A DNA stretch of 64,000 nucleotides, taken from Thermoguttaceae bacterium (GTDB taxonomy: Bacteria; Planctomycetota; Planctomycetia; Pirellulales; Thermoguttaceae). The notes beneath the pieces were generated by a model, which saw nothing but the letters and a program-made list of their open reading frames with translations, ran no database searches and was not told where the DNA came from. The DNA lies in contig JARKPK010000003.1 of NCBI GenBank assembly GCA_029975295.1, forward strand, positions 1 through 64,000. Reading direction: 5' to 3'. A program made the position numbers and the translations under genes. Below, one piece after another: positions 43,881 to 53,035 of the stretch (position 1 is the stretch's first letter; each line of letters starts with the position of its first letter).

Positions 43881-46691
43881 ATGCGCGCGGAACGGATGCC
43901 GCACCAAGCGATCTCGTTTGTGTCTCGGGGTTTGCGCCGTTGGGTTGAGCTTTGCACCGCTTTCCCTGCGGCCACGCTGGTTCTGGGGTTGCTGGCAACG
44001 GTTTTCGCCGGCGCCATTGCCGCCACTCAACTGAGCCTGCGCACCAGCCGTGCCGAGTTGCTTTGTCCGCAGAGCGACTACAACCGACGCTGGCTGAGTT
44101 ATACGGCCGAATTCGGTGACAAAGAGGACGTTGTCGTGGTGGTCGAAGGCGCGCAGCGCGAGCTGCTCGTGCCCGTGCTCGATCATCTTGCTGCGGCGGT
44201 TTCGGCCGAGCCGCAACGCTATCAAGACGTGCTGCACCGTTACGATCTGACGAAAGTCGGCAGCAAGGGGCTGCACTATCTCGATTTCAAGCAGCTCGAC
44301 GAGATCGAGGGCTTTCTCCGCAAGGCCGAACCCATTCTGCATGGCGATTGGGCCCAATTGAATTTGGGCAATTTGGCCGGGTGGATGGAGGCCGGCATCG
44401 AACGCGTACCGCCGCAGTACCGGCAGCAGGCGATCGGGGCGATGCAGGCGGAACTGGCGCGGACGGCCGAAGGACTTGCGGCCGCTTTGGGGCCGACGTG
44501 CAGTTACAAATCGCCCTGGCCCGACATCGCGGCGGCCGCTGCCGCTATCGAGTCGCTCGGCTCGAATTACATGATCACCGATGACGGAAGGCTCGGGTTC
44601 GTCATTCTCAAGTTTGCCGAAACCGATACGGAGAACCTGGCGCAAAACAGCGGCGCCGTCGATCGTCTCCGCCAGATCATTGCCGATGCCCAGAAGAAAT
44701 TCCCCGATGTGCATATCGGTTTGACGGGCTTGCCGATCATCGAGAACGACGAGATGCGGGCCAGTCAGTTCTCTTCTACCTACACCACGGTTCTTTCCTT
44801 CCTCGGCGTGTTTGCGATCATCCTGTTGGCCTTCGGCGGGGCGCGCCATGTTGCGCTGATCATGATGGTGTTGGCCGCCGGAGCGGTGTGGGCTTGCGGG
44901 GCCGCGGCGCTGGCCGTGGGGCATCTGAATCTGCTCAGCGCGTCGTTCGGCTCGATCCTGTTCGGGTTGGGCATCGACTACGGCATTGCCTACCTGTCGG
45001 CCTACCTGAACGTGCGTAAAACAGGGCGCGAGGTGCGTCAGGCCTTGCTCGATGCGGCGGAAGATCATGGGCCGGCCATTGCCGCCGCGGCCTTGACTTC
45101 GGCCATGGCGTTCTTCATGGTCGGCCTGACTGAGTTCCGCGGCATCGCTCAATTGGGCGTTATTGCCGGCATGGGATTGTTGCTTTGTTGGATTGCCTCG
45201 ATGAGCCTTTTGCCGGCGCTGGTGCTTGTGGTCGATCGCAGCCGATCGGCCGCGGCCGCGCCCGTCCCACTTCAACTGGGCGGGCTATTGCGGCCTTTGA
45301 CCGATCGGCCCTATGTCAGCGCGGTCGGATTGATGCTGACCACCGCTGGCTTGGCGCTGGGCGCGCGTCACCTTTGGTACGACTACAACCTGCTGAATCT
45401 TCAGCCGGACGGGATGGAAAGCGTGGCTTTGGAACACAAGTTGCTGCAAGAGACGAATCTGAGCGCGTCGTTCGCGCTTTCCGTTGCCGACAATCCGCAA
45501 GAACTTCTAGAGCGAAAACAGCGATTCCTCGAGCTGCCCAGCGTGGAACGGGTGGAGGAGATCAGTTCGTTGTTTCCCGCGTTCGGCGCGGAGAAGCAAG
45601 CGGTCATCGCCCGAATGCATCAGCAACTGGCCGTGCTTCCCCGCGAGGTGCCGCAGATACCGGTGGTGCCGCAGGAGAATTTGGCCCACATTCTGGAACG
45701 GGCGCAGGGGATGTTGGCGATGTCGGCCGACGGCAGCGAGCTGAGCCGGCGATTGCAGTTGCTGCGCGACGCCGTGCGGACCTTGCCGACCGACGAGTAT
45801 CTGCGGCGGATGACGCATTATCAGCAGGCCATGGCCAACGACTTGCTGGGGCGGCTTCACGCGCTGCGCGCGGTGAGCAACCCCGAGCCCCCCTCGCTGT
45901 CCGACCTGCCCGACGGACTGACCACTCGGTTTGTGGGCAAGACGGGCAAGCACGTTCAGAAGATTTACGCCAAGTTCAACATCTGGGACAACGAGGGCAT
46001 GGAGCAATTCGTCCGCGAGGTCCGCAGCGTCGATCCGGAAGTGACGGGCAACCCAATCCAGATTTTCGAGGCCTCGCGGCACATGAAGGCCAGTTACCAA
46101 TGGGCCGCCTGGGCCACTTGCCTTGTCTTGGCGCCGATCCTCTTCCTTCATTTCCGCCGGTTGACGCCTTCGCTGCTGGCGATTGTGCCGCTGGCCTGCG
46201 GGTTGGCCCAAATGCTCGGCCTGATGGGAGCCCTCGACATCGCTTTGAATCCGGCCAACATGATCGTCTTGCCGTTCTTGTTCGGCATAGGGCTCGACAA
46301 CGGTATGCACGTGATGCACGACTTCGAAGCCCGTCGCGGCTGCTATCGGGGAATGTCGCAGGCTACCGGGCTGACGGTGCTGGTCAACTCGCTGACCACC
46401 ATGGTCGGATTCGCCGCGCTGATGCTGGCGACGCACAAAGGGCTTCAAAGCTTGGGGCGGGTATTGGTCATCGGCATGAGCTGCTGCTTGGTCAGCACCC
46501 TGCTATTGCCCAACCTGTTGGTGATTTACGAGCGTTGGAGCCGCCGCCGAGGCGGCCTGTCCGATGCCTTAGAGGACTCCGACGACCAGACCGCCCTGGA
46601 GGCAAGCCCGGAACAGGAGGAAGCGTCCGCCGATTCTTCCGGTGAATCTTGCCGCCATGTTCGGCCGATGACCTCGCGCCGCGCCGCTTGA
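43881..46691 (+). CDS. MMPL/HpnN-type RND exporter
   Basis: 936 residues from the ATG at 43881; the ATG at 43896 is an alternative. It has two repeats of one helix, a large periplasmic domain and five more helices, giving 12 membrane segments (TLVLGLLATVFAGAIAATQL, FLGVFAIILLAFGG, GAVWACGAAALAV, FGSILFGLGIDYGIAYLSAYLN, ALTSAMAFFMVGLTEFRGIAQLGVIAGMG and the second set after about residue 770). The GIDYG and GIGLDNGMHVMHDFE motifs carry the charged residues of RND proton relays. It resembles HpnN hopanoid and MmpL lipid transporters, so it probably moves a lipid or hopanoid to the outer membrane. A galactokinase gene follows at a distance. The energy source would be the proton gradient. Confidence 0.85.
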   Translation: MRAERMPHQAISFVSRGLRRWVELCTAFPAATLVLGLLATVFAGAIAATQLSLRTSRAELLCPQSDYNRRWLSYTAEFGDKEDVVVVVEGAQRELLVPVLDHLAAAVSAEPQRYQDVLHRYDLTKVGSKGLHYLDFKQLDEIEGFLRKAEPILHGDWAQLNLGNLAGWMEAGIERVPPQYRQQAIGAMQAELARTAEGLAAALGPTCSYKSPWPDIAAAAAAIESLGSNYMITDDGRLGFVILKFAETDTENLAQNSGAVDRLRQIIADAQKKFPDVHIGLTGLPIIENDEMRASQFSSTYTTVLSFLGVFAIILLAFGGARHVALIMMVLAAGAVWACGAAALAVGHLNLLSASFGSILFGLGIDYGIAYLSAYLNVRKTGREVRQALLDAAEDHGPAIAAAALTSAMAFFMVGLTEFRGIAQLGVIAGMGLLLCWIASMSLLPALVLVVDRSRSAAAAPVPLQLGGLLRPLTDRPYVSAVGLMLTTAGLALGARHLWYDYNLLNLQPDGMESVALEHKLLQETNLSASFALSVADNPQELLERKQRFLELPSVERVEEISSLFPAFGAEKQAVIARMHQQLAVLPREVPQIPVVPQENLAHILERAQGMLAMSADGSELSRRLQLLRDAVRTLPTDEYLRRMTHYQQAMANDLLGRLHALRAVSNPEPPSLSDLPDGLTTRFVGKTGKHVQKIYAKFNIWDNEGMEQFVREVRSVDPEVTGNPIQIFEASRHMKASYQWAAWATCLVLAPILFLHFRRLTPSLLAIVPLACGLAQMLGLMGALDIALNPANMIVLPFLFGIGLDNGMHVMHDFEARRGCYRGMSQATGLTVLVNSLTTMVGFAALMLATHKGLQSLGRVLVIGMSCCLVSTLLLPNLLVIYERWSRRRGGLSDALEDSDDQTALEASPEQEEASADSSGESCRHVRPMTSRRAA

Positions 46692-47045
46692 TCGCCGCTG
46701 CCGAAGAACGCCAACGCCGAACAATGCCGCTCCTGCCGCGGTAACGGGCCTATTGACAGGTCCGCCATTCTCAAAGCCCGCCTGCCGGCCGGTGCCTGAG
46801 CCCCGGACATCCCAAGAGCCCAACAGCCCTTTCGGCCGTTCGGCTGCGGCGGCAAGCCCCTCTTGACCGTTGAGGCCGGCAGGGCCACGATAAGGCTTTT
46901 CCCGATCGCAGCAAGCGTCGCACAACGCACCGGTGATCAGCTCCAGTTCGGATTGGCTGCGGGCCCTGTTTTGGCGAGGGCCTGCCCGGGGCGGTGAGCG
47001 CGGTTGTTGCCGGGGGGCGATTCAGGCGGCCGCGAGAAAGCAACC
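46692..47045. other. Gap between the MMPL transporter and galK
   Basis: I see no gene or strong regulatory element in this 354-base stretch. Confidence 0.4.
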
Positions 47046-48206
47046 GTGATCGACACAGCACAAGCAACACGGCACTTTGTCGAGCGTTTCGGGGAGCCGC
47101 CGCAGTGGGTGGTGCGCGCGCCGGGGCGAGTCAACCTGATTGGGGAACACACCGATTACAACGACGGCTTTGTCATGCCGTTGGCCATCGACCGCGCCGT
47201 GTGGATCGCGCTGCGCCGGCGGCCCGATCGTCGCGTGGTCGTTCATTCGATCGATTTCCGGGACGAGGGCGAGTTTGCTCTCGACGAGTTGCGCCCGTCC
47301 GAGAAACGCTGGCTTGAGTACATCAAGGGAGTCGCCTGGAGCTTGGCCGACGACGGGCTTCCGTTGAGCGGCTGGGAAGGGATTGTTGCCGGCGACGTGC
47401 CGGCGGGCGCGGGCCTTTCGTCGTCGGCGGCGCTCGAGGTAGCGGCCGCCCGGGCGTTCGCTTCGGTCGCGGCGATCGGCTGGGACGCAAAGGCGATGGC
47501 GGTTCGGTGCCAACGCGCCGAGAATCGCTGGGTGGGCATGAACTGCGGCATTATGGACCAGATGATCTCGGCCTGCGGGCGGGCCGGCCACGCCGTTCTG
47601 ATCGATTGCCGCAGCTTGGAACTCAGCCCTGCGCCGTTGCCGGAAGACGTGCGTGTGGCGGTTCTCGACACCGGCACGCGCCGCGGCCTGGTCGATTCGC
47701 AGTACAATGCCCGGCGGGCGGATTGCGAGGCCGCCTGCGCGACCTTGGGCGTGAAGGCCTTGCGAGACGCAACGCTCGAGTTGCTTGGCGACCATCGGCG
47801 GGAACTGTCCGAAACCGTTTATCGCCGCGCGCGGCATGTGATTTCGGAGAATGAGCGAACGGCGCGCGCCGCCGAGGCCATGCGTCGCGGCGATTTCGGC
47901 GCGTTGGGGCCGATGCTCCGAGAAAGCCATCGTAGCCTGCGCGACGACTACGAAGTCTCCAGCCCGGCGCTGAACGCTATCGTCGATGCGGCGGTCGAGC
48001 ATCCGGCCTGTTTGGGGGCGCGAATGACCGGAGCCGGGTTCGGCGGCTGCGCGGTTGCTTTGGTCCGGTCGGAGGCAATGGACGATTTCGCCCGGCGCAC
48101 CGCGGTGCGCTATCGTGAGCAGACCGGGTTCGACGCGGTGGTGCATGTCTGCCGAGCAACGGACGGAGCTGCGGTGGAACAGGCCTTGAACGACGCGCCG
48201 GCCTGA
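47046..48206 (+). CDS. galK: Galactokinase
   Basis: 386 residues from a GTG at 47046 with a GAGA-rich upstream; an in-frame TTG lies at 47004. The galactokinase signature APGRVNLIGEHTDYNDGFVMP, the GHMP ATP loop GAGLSSSAALEVA, the catalytic Asp in GIMDQMISACG, and the C-terminal GARMTGAGFGGCAVAL are all intact. It phosphorylates alpha-galactose to galactose-1-phosphate, the first Leloir step, in the cytoplasm. The other Leloir genes (galT, galE) are not in the window. Together with the secreted hydrolases it suggests use of galactose from polysaccharides. Confidence 0.95.
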   Translation: MIDTAQATRHFVERFGEPPQWVVRAPGRVNLIGEHTDYNDGFVMPLAIDRAVWIALRRRPDRRVVVHSIDFRDEGEFALDELRPSEKRWLEYIKGVAWSLADDGLPLSGWEGIVAGDVPAGAGLSSSAALEVAAARAFASVAAIGWDAKAMAVRCQRAENRWVGMNCGIMDQMISACGRAGHAVLIDCRSLELSPAPLPEDVRVAVLDTGTRRGLVDSQYNARRADCEAACATLGVKALRDATLELLGDHRRELSETVYRRARHVISENERTARAAEAMRRGDFGALGPMLRESHRSLRDDYEVSSPALNAIVDAAVEHPACLGARMTGAGFGGCAVALVRSEAMDDFARRTAVRYREQTGFDAVVHVCRATDGAAVEQALNDAPA

Positions 48207-48364
48207 TCGCTTTGGTTTGCGCGAGTCACGGGCGCACGGAAGCTCTCGGTCATTACGCGATATTCGGGCTGCCCTTGGCGGGCTCGGTAAGATTGTTGAT
48301 CTGAGGGATGGGAATCGGCCCTCGGTGAACTGCTGTTCAAACAAAGAGAAGGATTGCAGCGTCG

Positions 48365-49786
48365 ATGGAAACGCAAGTCGTAGTGTTGGGCGGCGGTCCG
48401 GGCGGTTATGCCGCGGCGTTTCTGGCGGCCGATCTTGGAATGCGCGTGGTGTTGGTCGATGCCGAACCGCGACTGGGCGGAGTGTGCTTGCTGCGGGGAT
48501 GCATTCCTTCGAAAGCGCTGCTGCACGTGGCCAAGGCCATGGCCGAAGCGAGGCACTTGGCCGATTGGGGCGTTTCGTATGCCGCGCCCTCGATCGCGAT
48601 CGATCGGTTGCGCGGGCAAAAGGACAAGATCATTGCCGCGCTTTCCGGTGGGCTGAAGCAATTGGTCGCCAAACGCAATGTGCAAGTGATTCATGCCAAA
48701 GGTTCATTTGCCGATTCGACGACGCTGCGTCTGACCCCGATGGGGCAGGGCGGCACGATCCCTGAGACGATCCGTTTCGAGCACTGCATTGTCGCAGTCG
48801 GTTCCAGCCCGACCAGGATTCCGGCCTTCGATTTGCCGACCCCGCGCATTATGGATTCGACCGGCGCACTGGAGTTGGCCGATGTGCCCGAGTCGTTGCT
48901 GGTCGTCGGCGGGGGCTATATCGGATTGGAGATGGGCACGGTTTACGCCGCCTTGGGCAGCCGTGTGACCGTGGTGGAGATGACCGAAGGGCTTCTTCCC
49001 GGCGCCGATCGCGATTTGGTGAAGCCGTTGCAGAAGTCGCTGGAGAAGCAGTTCGCGGCGATTCACCTGAGCACCAAGGTGGTGTCGATCGTCGATAAGA
49101 AGAAGGAAATCGAGGTCGTTCTCGAAGGAGCGGAGAAGCAGACTCTGCGTTTCAGCCGGGTTTTGCTTTCGGTGGGGCGCAAACCGAATTCCGCCGGAAT
49201 TGGTTTGGAAAACACCAAGGCGCGGATCGACGCCAAAGGATTCATCCAGGTCGATCGCCGGCAGCGGACCGACGATCCGCACATTTTGGCCATTGGCGAT
49301 GTGGCCGGCGAGCCGATGCTGGCGCACAAGGCCGCCCACGAAGGAAAGATCGCTGTCGAATCGCTCCACGGCGACCCGGTGGAGTTCGCGCCGCGGGCGA
49401 TTCCGGCCGTTGTGTTCACCGATCCCGAGATTGCGTGGGCCGGACTGACGGAGACTCAGGCGAAGCAGCAGGACGTGGCGTACGAGTCGGCCGTTTTTCC
49501 TTGGGCCGCCAGCGGCCGCGCCTTGGCCGTGGGACGCACCGAGGGATTGACCAAGTGGCTGATCGACCCCAAGAGCGGCCGATTGCTTGGTTGTGGAATC
49601 GTCGGCGCTGGCGCGGGCGACTTGATCGGCGAGGCGGTTTTGGCCCTGGAAATGAGTTGCGTTGCCCGCGATCTGACCGACACGATCCATCCGCACCCGA
49701 CGTTGTGCGAAACGCTTGGGGCTGCGGCCGAAGTGTTCTTCGGCACCGCTACCGACATCTATCGCCCCAGACGGGCGGCACGCTAA
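48365..49786 (+). CDS. lpdA: Dihydrolipoyl dehydrogenase (E3)
   Basis: 473 residues. The FAD motif VVVLGGGPGGYAAAFLAADLG, the redox-active disulfide in GGVCLLRGCIPSKALL, the NAD motif VVGGGYIGLEMGTVYAALG, the ATG-like segment AIGDVAGEPMLAHKAAHEG and the C-terminal HIHPHPTLCET-type active-site His/Glu region (TIHPHPTLCETLGAAAEV) are present. It reoxidises lipoamide of 2-oxo-acid dehydrogenase complexes or of the glycine cleavage system. No E1 or E2 genes are adjacent. The active-site loop reads CLLRGC instead of the usual CLNxGC, a modest change. RBS AGAAGG lies before the ATG. Confidence 0.95.
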   Translation: METQVVVLGGGPGGYAAAFLAADLGMRVVLVDAEPRLGGVCLLRGCIPSKALLHVAKAMAEARHLADWGVSYAAPSIAIDRLRGQKDKIIAALSGGLKQLVAKRNVQVIHAKGSFADSTTLRLTPMGQGGTIPETIRFEHCIVAVGSSPTRIPAFDLPTPRIMDSTGALELADVPESLLVVGGGYIGLEMGTVYAALGSRVTVVEMTEGLLPGADRDLVKPLQKSLEKQFAAIHLSTKVVSIVDKKKEIEVVLEGAEKQTLRFSRVLLSVGRKPNSAGIGLENTKARIDAKGFIQVDRRQRTDDPHILAIGDVAGEPMLAHKAAHEGKIAVESLHGDPVEFAPRAIPAVVFTDPEIAWAGLTETQAKQQDVAYESAVFPWAASGRALAVGRTEGLTKWLIDPKSGRLLGCGIVGAGAGDLIGEAVLALEMSCVARDLTDTIHPHPTLCETLGAAAEVFFGTATDIYRPRRAAR

Positions 49787-49875
49787 TTCGATCGAACCGG
49801 CCCGCCCGTACCGCCGCCGGAGCAACCGGTGCGGGATTGCCGATTCGGCTGGCGTTGGCGCCGGGCCGGGGCGTG

Positions 49876-51150
49876 TTAGCCGGCGGCGCGCCGCGCAACG
49901 GATTGGTTCCGTTCGCCGCCGTGCATGGCATGCACCAAGCGCCGCCACGCGACAACTGAACCGGGCTGAATCGATCCGAGGACAACCGGCGCGCCGGCGC
50001 CGGTGCAAGCGGGCAAGCCGGCCGGCAGATCGTCGATCCGGCACAGGGCGAGCAACGCAGCGCAGACGGCGTCGATTACGTCCGTGCGGGCAGTGCTTTG
50101 TGTGATCGGGGTTACGGGAGCCTGTGCGCGCGCGGCGATTTCGCGGAGCAGCAAACCGTTGTTCTGGCCGCCCCCGGCCGCCACGATTTCGATGGGCTGA
50201 TCGTCCATCGGCGCCAGTTGGGCGATTGCTTTGGCAACGGCTGCCGCCACGAAGTGCGTGGCGGTGCAAAGCATGTCGCGAATGCTCCATCCGCGGTGGA
50301 CCGCCCATTGCAGCGGCTCGTTGAGAAATCGTTCGGGCCGAACGCCCCGCGGATGCCAACGCGGCAGCGGGCGATCGAAATAGCCGTCGCGCATCCAGTG
50401 GTCGAGCAGTTCGGGGATATGGCGACCTTGAACCGCCAGCCGCCCGCCAGGATCGAACGCCTGTTGCCCACCGGTCAGGCGAACGGCCAAGGCGTCGAGC
50501 AATGCTGTTCCCGGCCCGGCCTCCGACGCGCGGAGTTGCCCCAGCGGATCGCCTCGGCATTCGGCGGGCAGGTAGGCCAGCCGAGCGGTCAGCCCAAGAT
50601 CAACCAACACCCGGTCGCGCCGGGGATTCCGCAGAAGCAGCCAGTAGGGCAGGGCGTTGATCGGCCCGCCCCGCCCGCCCTTGGCCAGATCGGCGGCCGG
50701 GAAATTGTCGATCACCGGCAAGCCCGTGGCCTCGGCCAAACGCGCGCCGTCGCAAAGCCCGGCAAACAGCCAGCTTCCCTGCGGCATGGGCTTCCAGCAT
50801 CCGGGCTCGACCAAGCCGATCGCCAGCGGTTTGACGCCCAGGTGGGCCGTTTCGGCCAGCAGGCGGGCGACGGCTTCGGCGATTTCGTCGGCCACCGCTG
50901 TCCGAAGCTCGGCCCAAGCATCCCAGGCAAGCGAGTGCAGGGAACTCGCCGTCGCGCTGGGCAGCCGGGCAAGGGCCGAAGCGCCCGGACGGCGGCAGCA
51001 GGCGTGGATCTCGATTCGGCTTTGCAGACCATCGCCATGCACCGCGATGCCGGCGATGCTCAATCGCCGACCGCCTTCGGCCAAATGCACCCCGATCACA
51101 TGCCGCGGCCGTGCGCCGCGGGCGCTGCTAAACGGTAAGACATCTGCCAT
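49876..51150 (-). CDS. Anhydro-N-acetylmuramic acid kinase (AnmK)-like protein, catalytic motifs degraded
   Basis: 424 residues from the ATG at 51150 (CCGAGG upstream). The fold matches AnmK: GLPVIDNFPAADLAKGGRGGPI, GPGTALLDALAVRLTGG, DPGGRLAVQGRHIPELLDHWMRDGYFDRPLP and GRxxFLNEPLQWAVHRG, followed by VAAGGGQNNGLLLREIA and the end GLPACTGAGAPVVLGSIQPG. Key parts differ from active AnmK: the N-terminal SGTSLDG phosphate loop reads LAEGGRR, the HGQT step is missing, and the DTGPG Asp is Glu (SEAGPG). It probably no longer phosphorylates anhydro-muramic acid, or it uses another substrate. It might be a regulator or have a new activity in cell-wall recycling. It follows the amidotransferase-like gene on the same strand. 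Confidence 0.75.
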   Translation of the reverse strand: MADVLPFSSARGARPRHVIGVHLAEGGRRLSIAGIAVHGDGLQSRIEIHACCRRPGASALARLPSATASSLHSLAWDAWAELRTAVADEIAEAVARLLAETAHLGVKPLAIGLVEPGCWKPMPQGSWLFAGLCDGARLAEATGLPVIDNFPAADLAKGGRGGPINALPYWLLLRNPRRDRVLVDLGLTARLAYLPAECRGDPLGQLRASEAGPGTALLDALAVRLTGGQQAFDPGGRLAVQGRHIPELLDHWMRDGYFDRPLPRWHPRGVRPERFLNEPLQWAVHRGWSIRDMLCTATHFVAAAVAKAIAQLAPMDDQPIEIVAAGGGQNNGLLLREIAARAQAPVTPITQSTARTDVIDAVCAALLALCRIDDLPAGLPACTGAGAPVVLGSIQPGSVVAWRRLVHAMHGGERNQSVARRAAG

Positions 51151-51489
51151 GGCGCCGTACCTCGGAAAGCAAGAGTCCTTTCCCACTTCCTCACGCTGCG
51201 GCAATGATGCGGAAACCGCACTGGCAGCGGGGGGCGGCCGGGGCCAAAGCGCTCGGGCTGCCTGATTCGCTGCTTTCGGCCGCAACAATCGCCGCAGCGG
51301 GTTGCAGAACGCGCTTCGTCCGTTCGGCTCGGGCGTCCTTGCCCAGTTGATTGCCGTGCGGGCGTTGTGTTGCTGCGTCCCGCGCACATTGGCACGATAT
51401 TGCGGGAATACCGAAGCCGCTTGGTCGTTTAGCGCGCGTTAAGCCGCGTTGTTCGCGTGCGGCCGCATTCCCGCGTCGCGCAGGTTCAA
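51151..51489. other. Gap between the amidotransferase-like and AnmK-like genes
   Basis: I see no gene or obvious element in these 339 bases. Confidence 0.4.
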
Positions 51490-52233
51490 TCAGGCCGCCA
51501 TCGGCAGGCAGACTTCGACGCCGGTGATCGCGGCAATGAACTCTTCGAAGATCTGCAAGTCGAGGGCGGAGGCGCTTTCGGCCTCGGGATGGAATTGGGT
51601 GCCGATGGCCACCCAGTCGGTCTGGCTCTCAATCGCCTCGACGACGCCATCGGGGCATCGAGCGGTCACCGCGAAGCCGGGGGCGACATCGTCGATGGCC
51701 ATGTGGTGCATGCTGTTGACACGAATTTCGCCTTCACCGAACACGCGTTCCATGATCGAGCCCGGCTCGACGACCAGAGCGTGGCGATGGGCGCGATCCA
51801 TCGGATCGAAGTGAGGCAGCGCTTTGGGAAGGTCTTCGGGAATGTGGTAGAAAAGGGTGCCGCCCTGCGAGATGTTCAAGAGCTGCATGCCCGAACCGAT
51901 GCCGAGAATGGGCATGCGGCGCTCGGCCACCAATTGCATGAGGGTGCGGTCGAATTGCTCGCGTCGTGGGTCGAGCAGACGCATCGAGGGATGGACTTCG
52001 TAACCGTCGCGGCGCGGGTCGAGGTCGGCCCCGCCGATCAAGACGACGCCGTCAAGCAGATCGAGAACACGTTGCAGATCGGCCTCGTCCTCCAGGGGCG
52101 GAATGACAACGGGGATGCCGCCCGCCTGAGCGACCTTGTCGAAGTAGCCGGCGGTGAGGTAGGAAAAGGCCGGCGCATCCTTGCGCGAACTGCGGAAATC
52201 TGTGTTCAGCCCGATCAGCGGCTTGCGAACCAT
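51490..52233 (-). CDS. Class I glutamine amidotransferase-like (peptidase C26 / PuuD family) with lost nucleophile Cys
   Basis: 247 residues; the ATG at 52233 has a strong AAAGGAG. The fold of gamma-glutamyl-GABA hydrolase is clear: LIGLNTDFRS, LLDGVVLIGGADLDPRR, LLDPRREQFDRTL, GGTLFYHIPEDLP and GTQFHPEAES with the catalytic His215 and Glu217. The nucleophile elbow, normally GIC-RG, reads PILGIGSGMQLLN, so Cys is replaced by Gly113. The enzyme probably cannot do the usual amide hydrolysis and may bind a ligand only. The sequence is otherwise well kept, so it is not a decaying gene. It may act in polyamine or cell-wall metabolism. It is 339 bases upstream of the AnmK-like gene, on the same strand. 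Confidence 0.85.
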   Translation of the reverse strand: MVRKPLIGLNTDFRSSRKDAPAFSYLTAGYFDKVAQAGGIPVVIPPLEDEADLQRVLDLLDGVVLIGGADLDPRRDGYEVHPSMRLLDPRREQFDRTLMQLVAERRMPILGIGSGMQLLNISQGGTLFYHIPEDLPKALPHFDPMDRAHRHALVVEPGSIMERVFGEGEIRVNSMHHMAIDDVAPGFAVTARCPDGVVEAIESQTDWVAIGTQFHPEAESASALDLQIFEEFIAAITGVEVCLPMAA

Positions 52234-53035
52234 GAGTCACTCCTTTCAACACGTCCTGTGTCGGTAAAGGAGGAGCGGCGAGAGCGAGCCGAAGGACGTC
52301 GCAGCGCTGGAACCCAATGCAAAGATCGGGGCAAAAACGGAAAACAGCCCTTGCCCGCGCGCCTTGTCGTTGAAAGCGCCGGCTCGGCTGTTGCGGCCCG
52401 GAACGCCAATCCCTGACGTTCGCATCCGCGGACCATTTTCACCCGCTTCGCGCTGCCCTTTGGGCTGCCTTGGCGTCGCTCTCCATTCGGCGGTGAGCCG
52501 GAAGAGGCGGCCTTTGCCCATCGGTGGTGGGAACGTGGCGGCGGGGCGATCTCCCTATCGTCTGGCCTCGTGACTCCTCTGGCTGTGACGTGTCACCGTC
52601 CGTGGGTCTGCAAGTCGAACGGGTTTTTACTCTTTCGATCAAAGCGAAGCAAGAAAATCCTTGATTTTGGCCGATCCGTTTCATGCTAGCACAACGCCTT
52701 GTGCTAGCATGGCGGGCGGCCGGGGCGCCAAATCGCCGAAAAAAACGCCGTTCGCTGCCGCGCAACCCGGCGTTTAGCGGCAGCGACGTCGCGCGGCGAC
52801 GGCCAACCGCACGGGCCGCGCTTGTCGTCATCGGAACGCGTGAGCCGCGGCACGCGGCCCGCCGCGCCCTGCCGCCATGCGACCGCGCCGCCTGCGGCGA
52901 ACGGAGAAAAGCGATAGTGCGAATACACCTACGGCACTTGCGGATCGGTGTGGAAGCGCGCGATGGTCGGCGACGGCAGATCGACGGCGGTTGGCAATCG
53001 CGCCAGCAGCGAACCGTTGCAGCGCGCCGCCGGCT
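52234..53035. other. Long noncoding gap before the amidotransferase-like gene
   Basis: It holds the perfect inverted repeat at 52682-52711. In the rest I see no gene; several short frames here are unsupported. Confidence 0.5.
52682..52711. repeat. Perfect 13-bp inverted repeat with a 4-base loop
   Basis: CATGCTAGCACAA (52682-52694), CGCC and TTGTGCTAGCATG (52699-52711) form a perfect hairpin or operator in an 800-base noncoding gap. No T tract follows. It may be a regulator site or a dispersed element. Confidence 0.7.
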
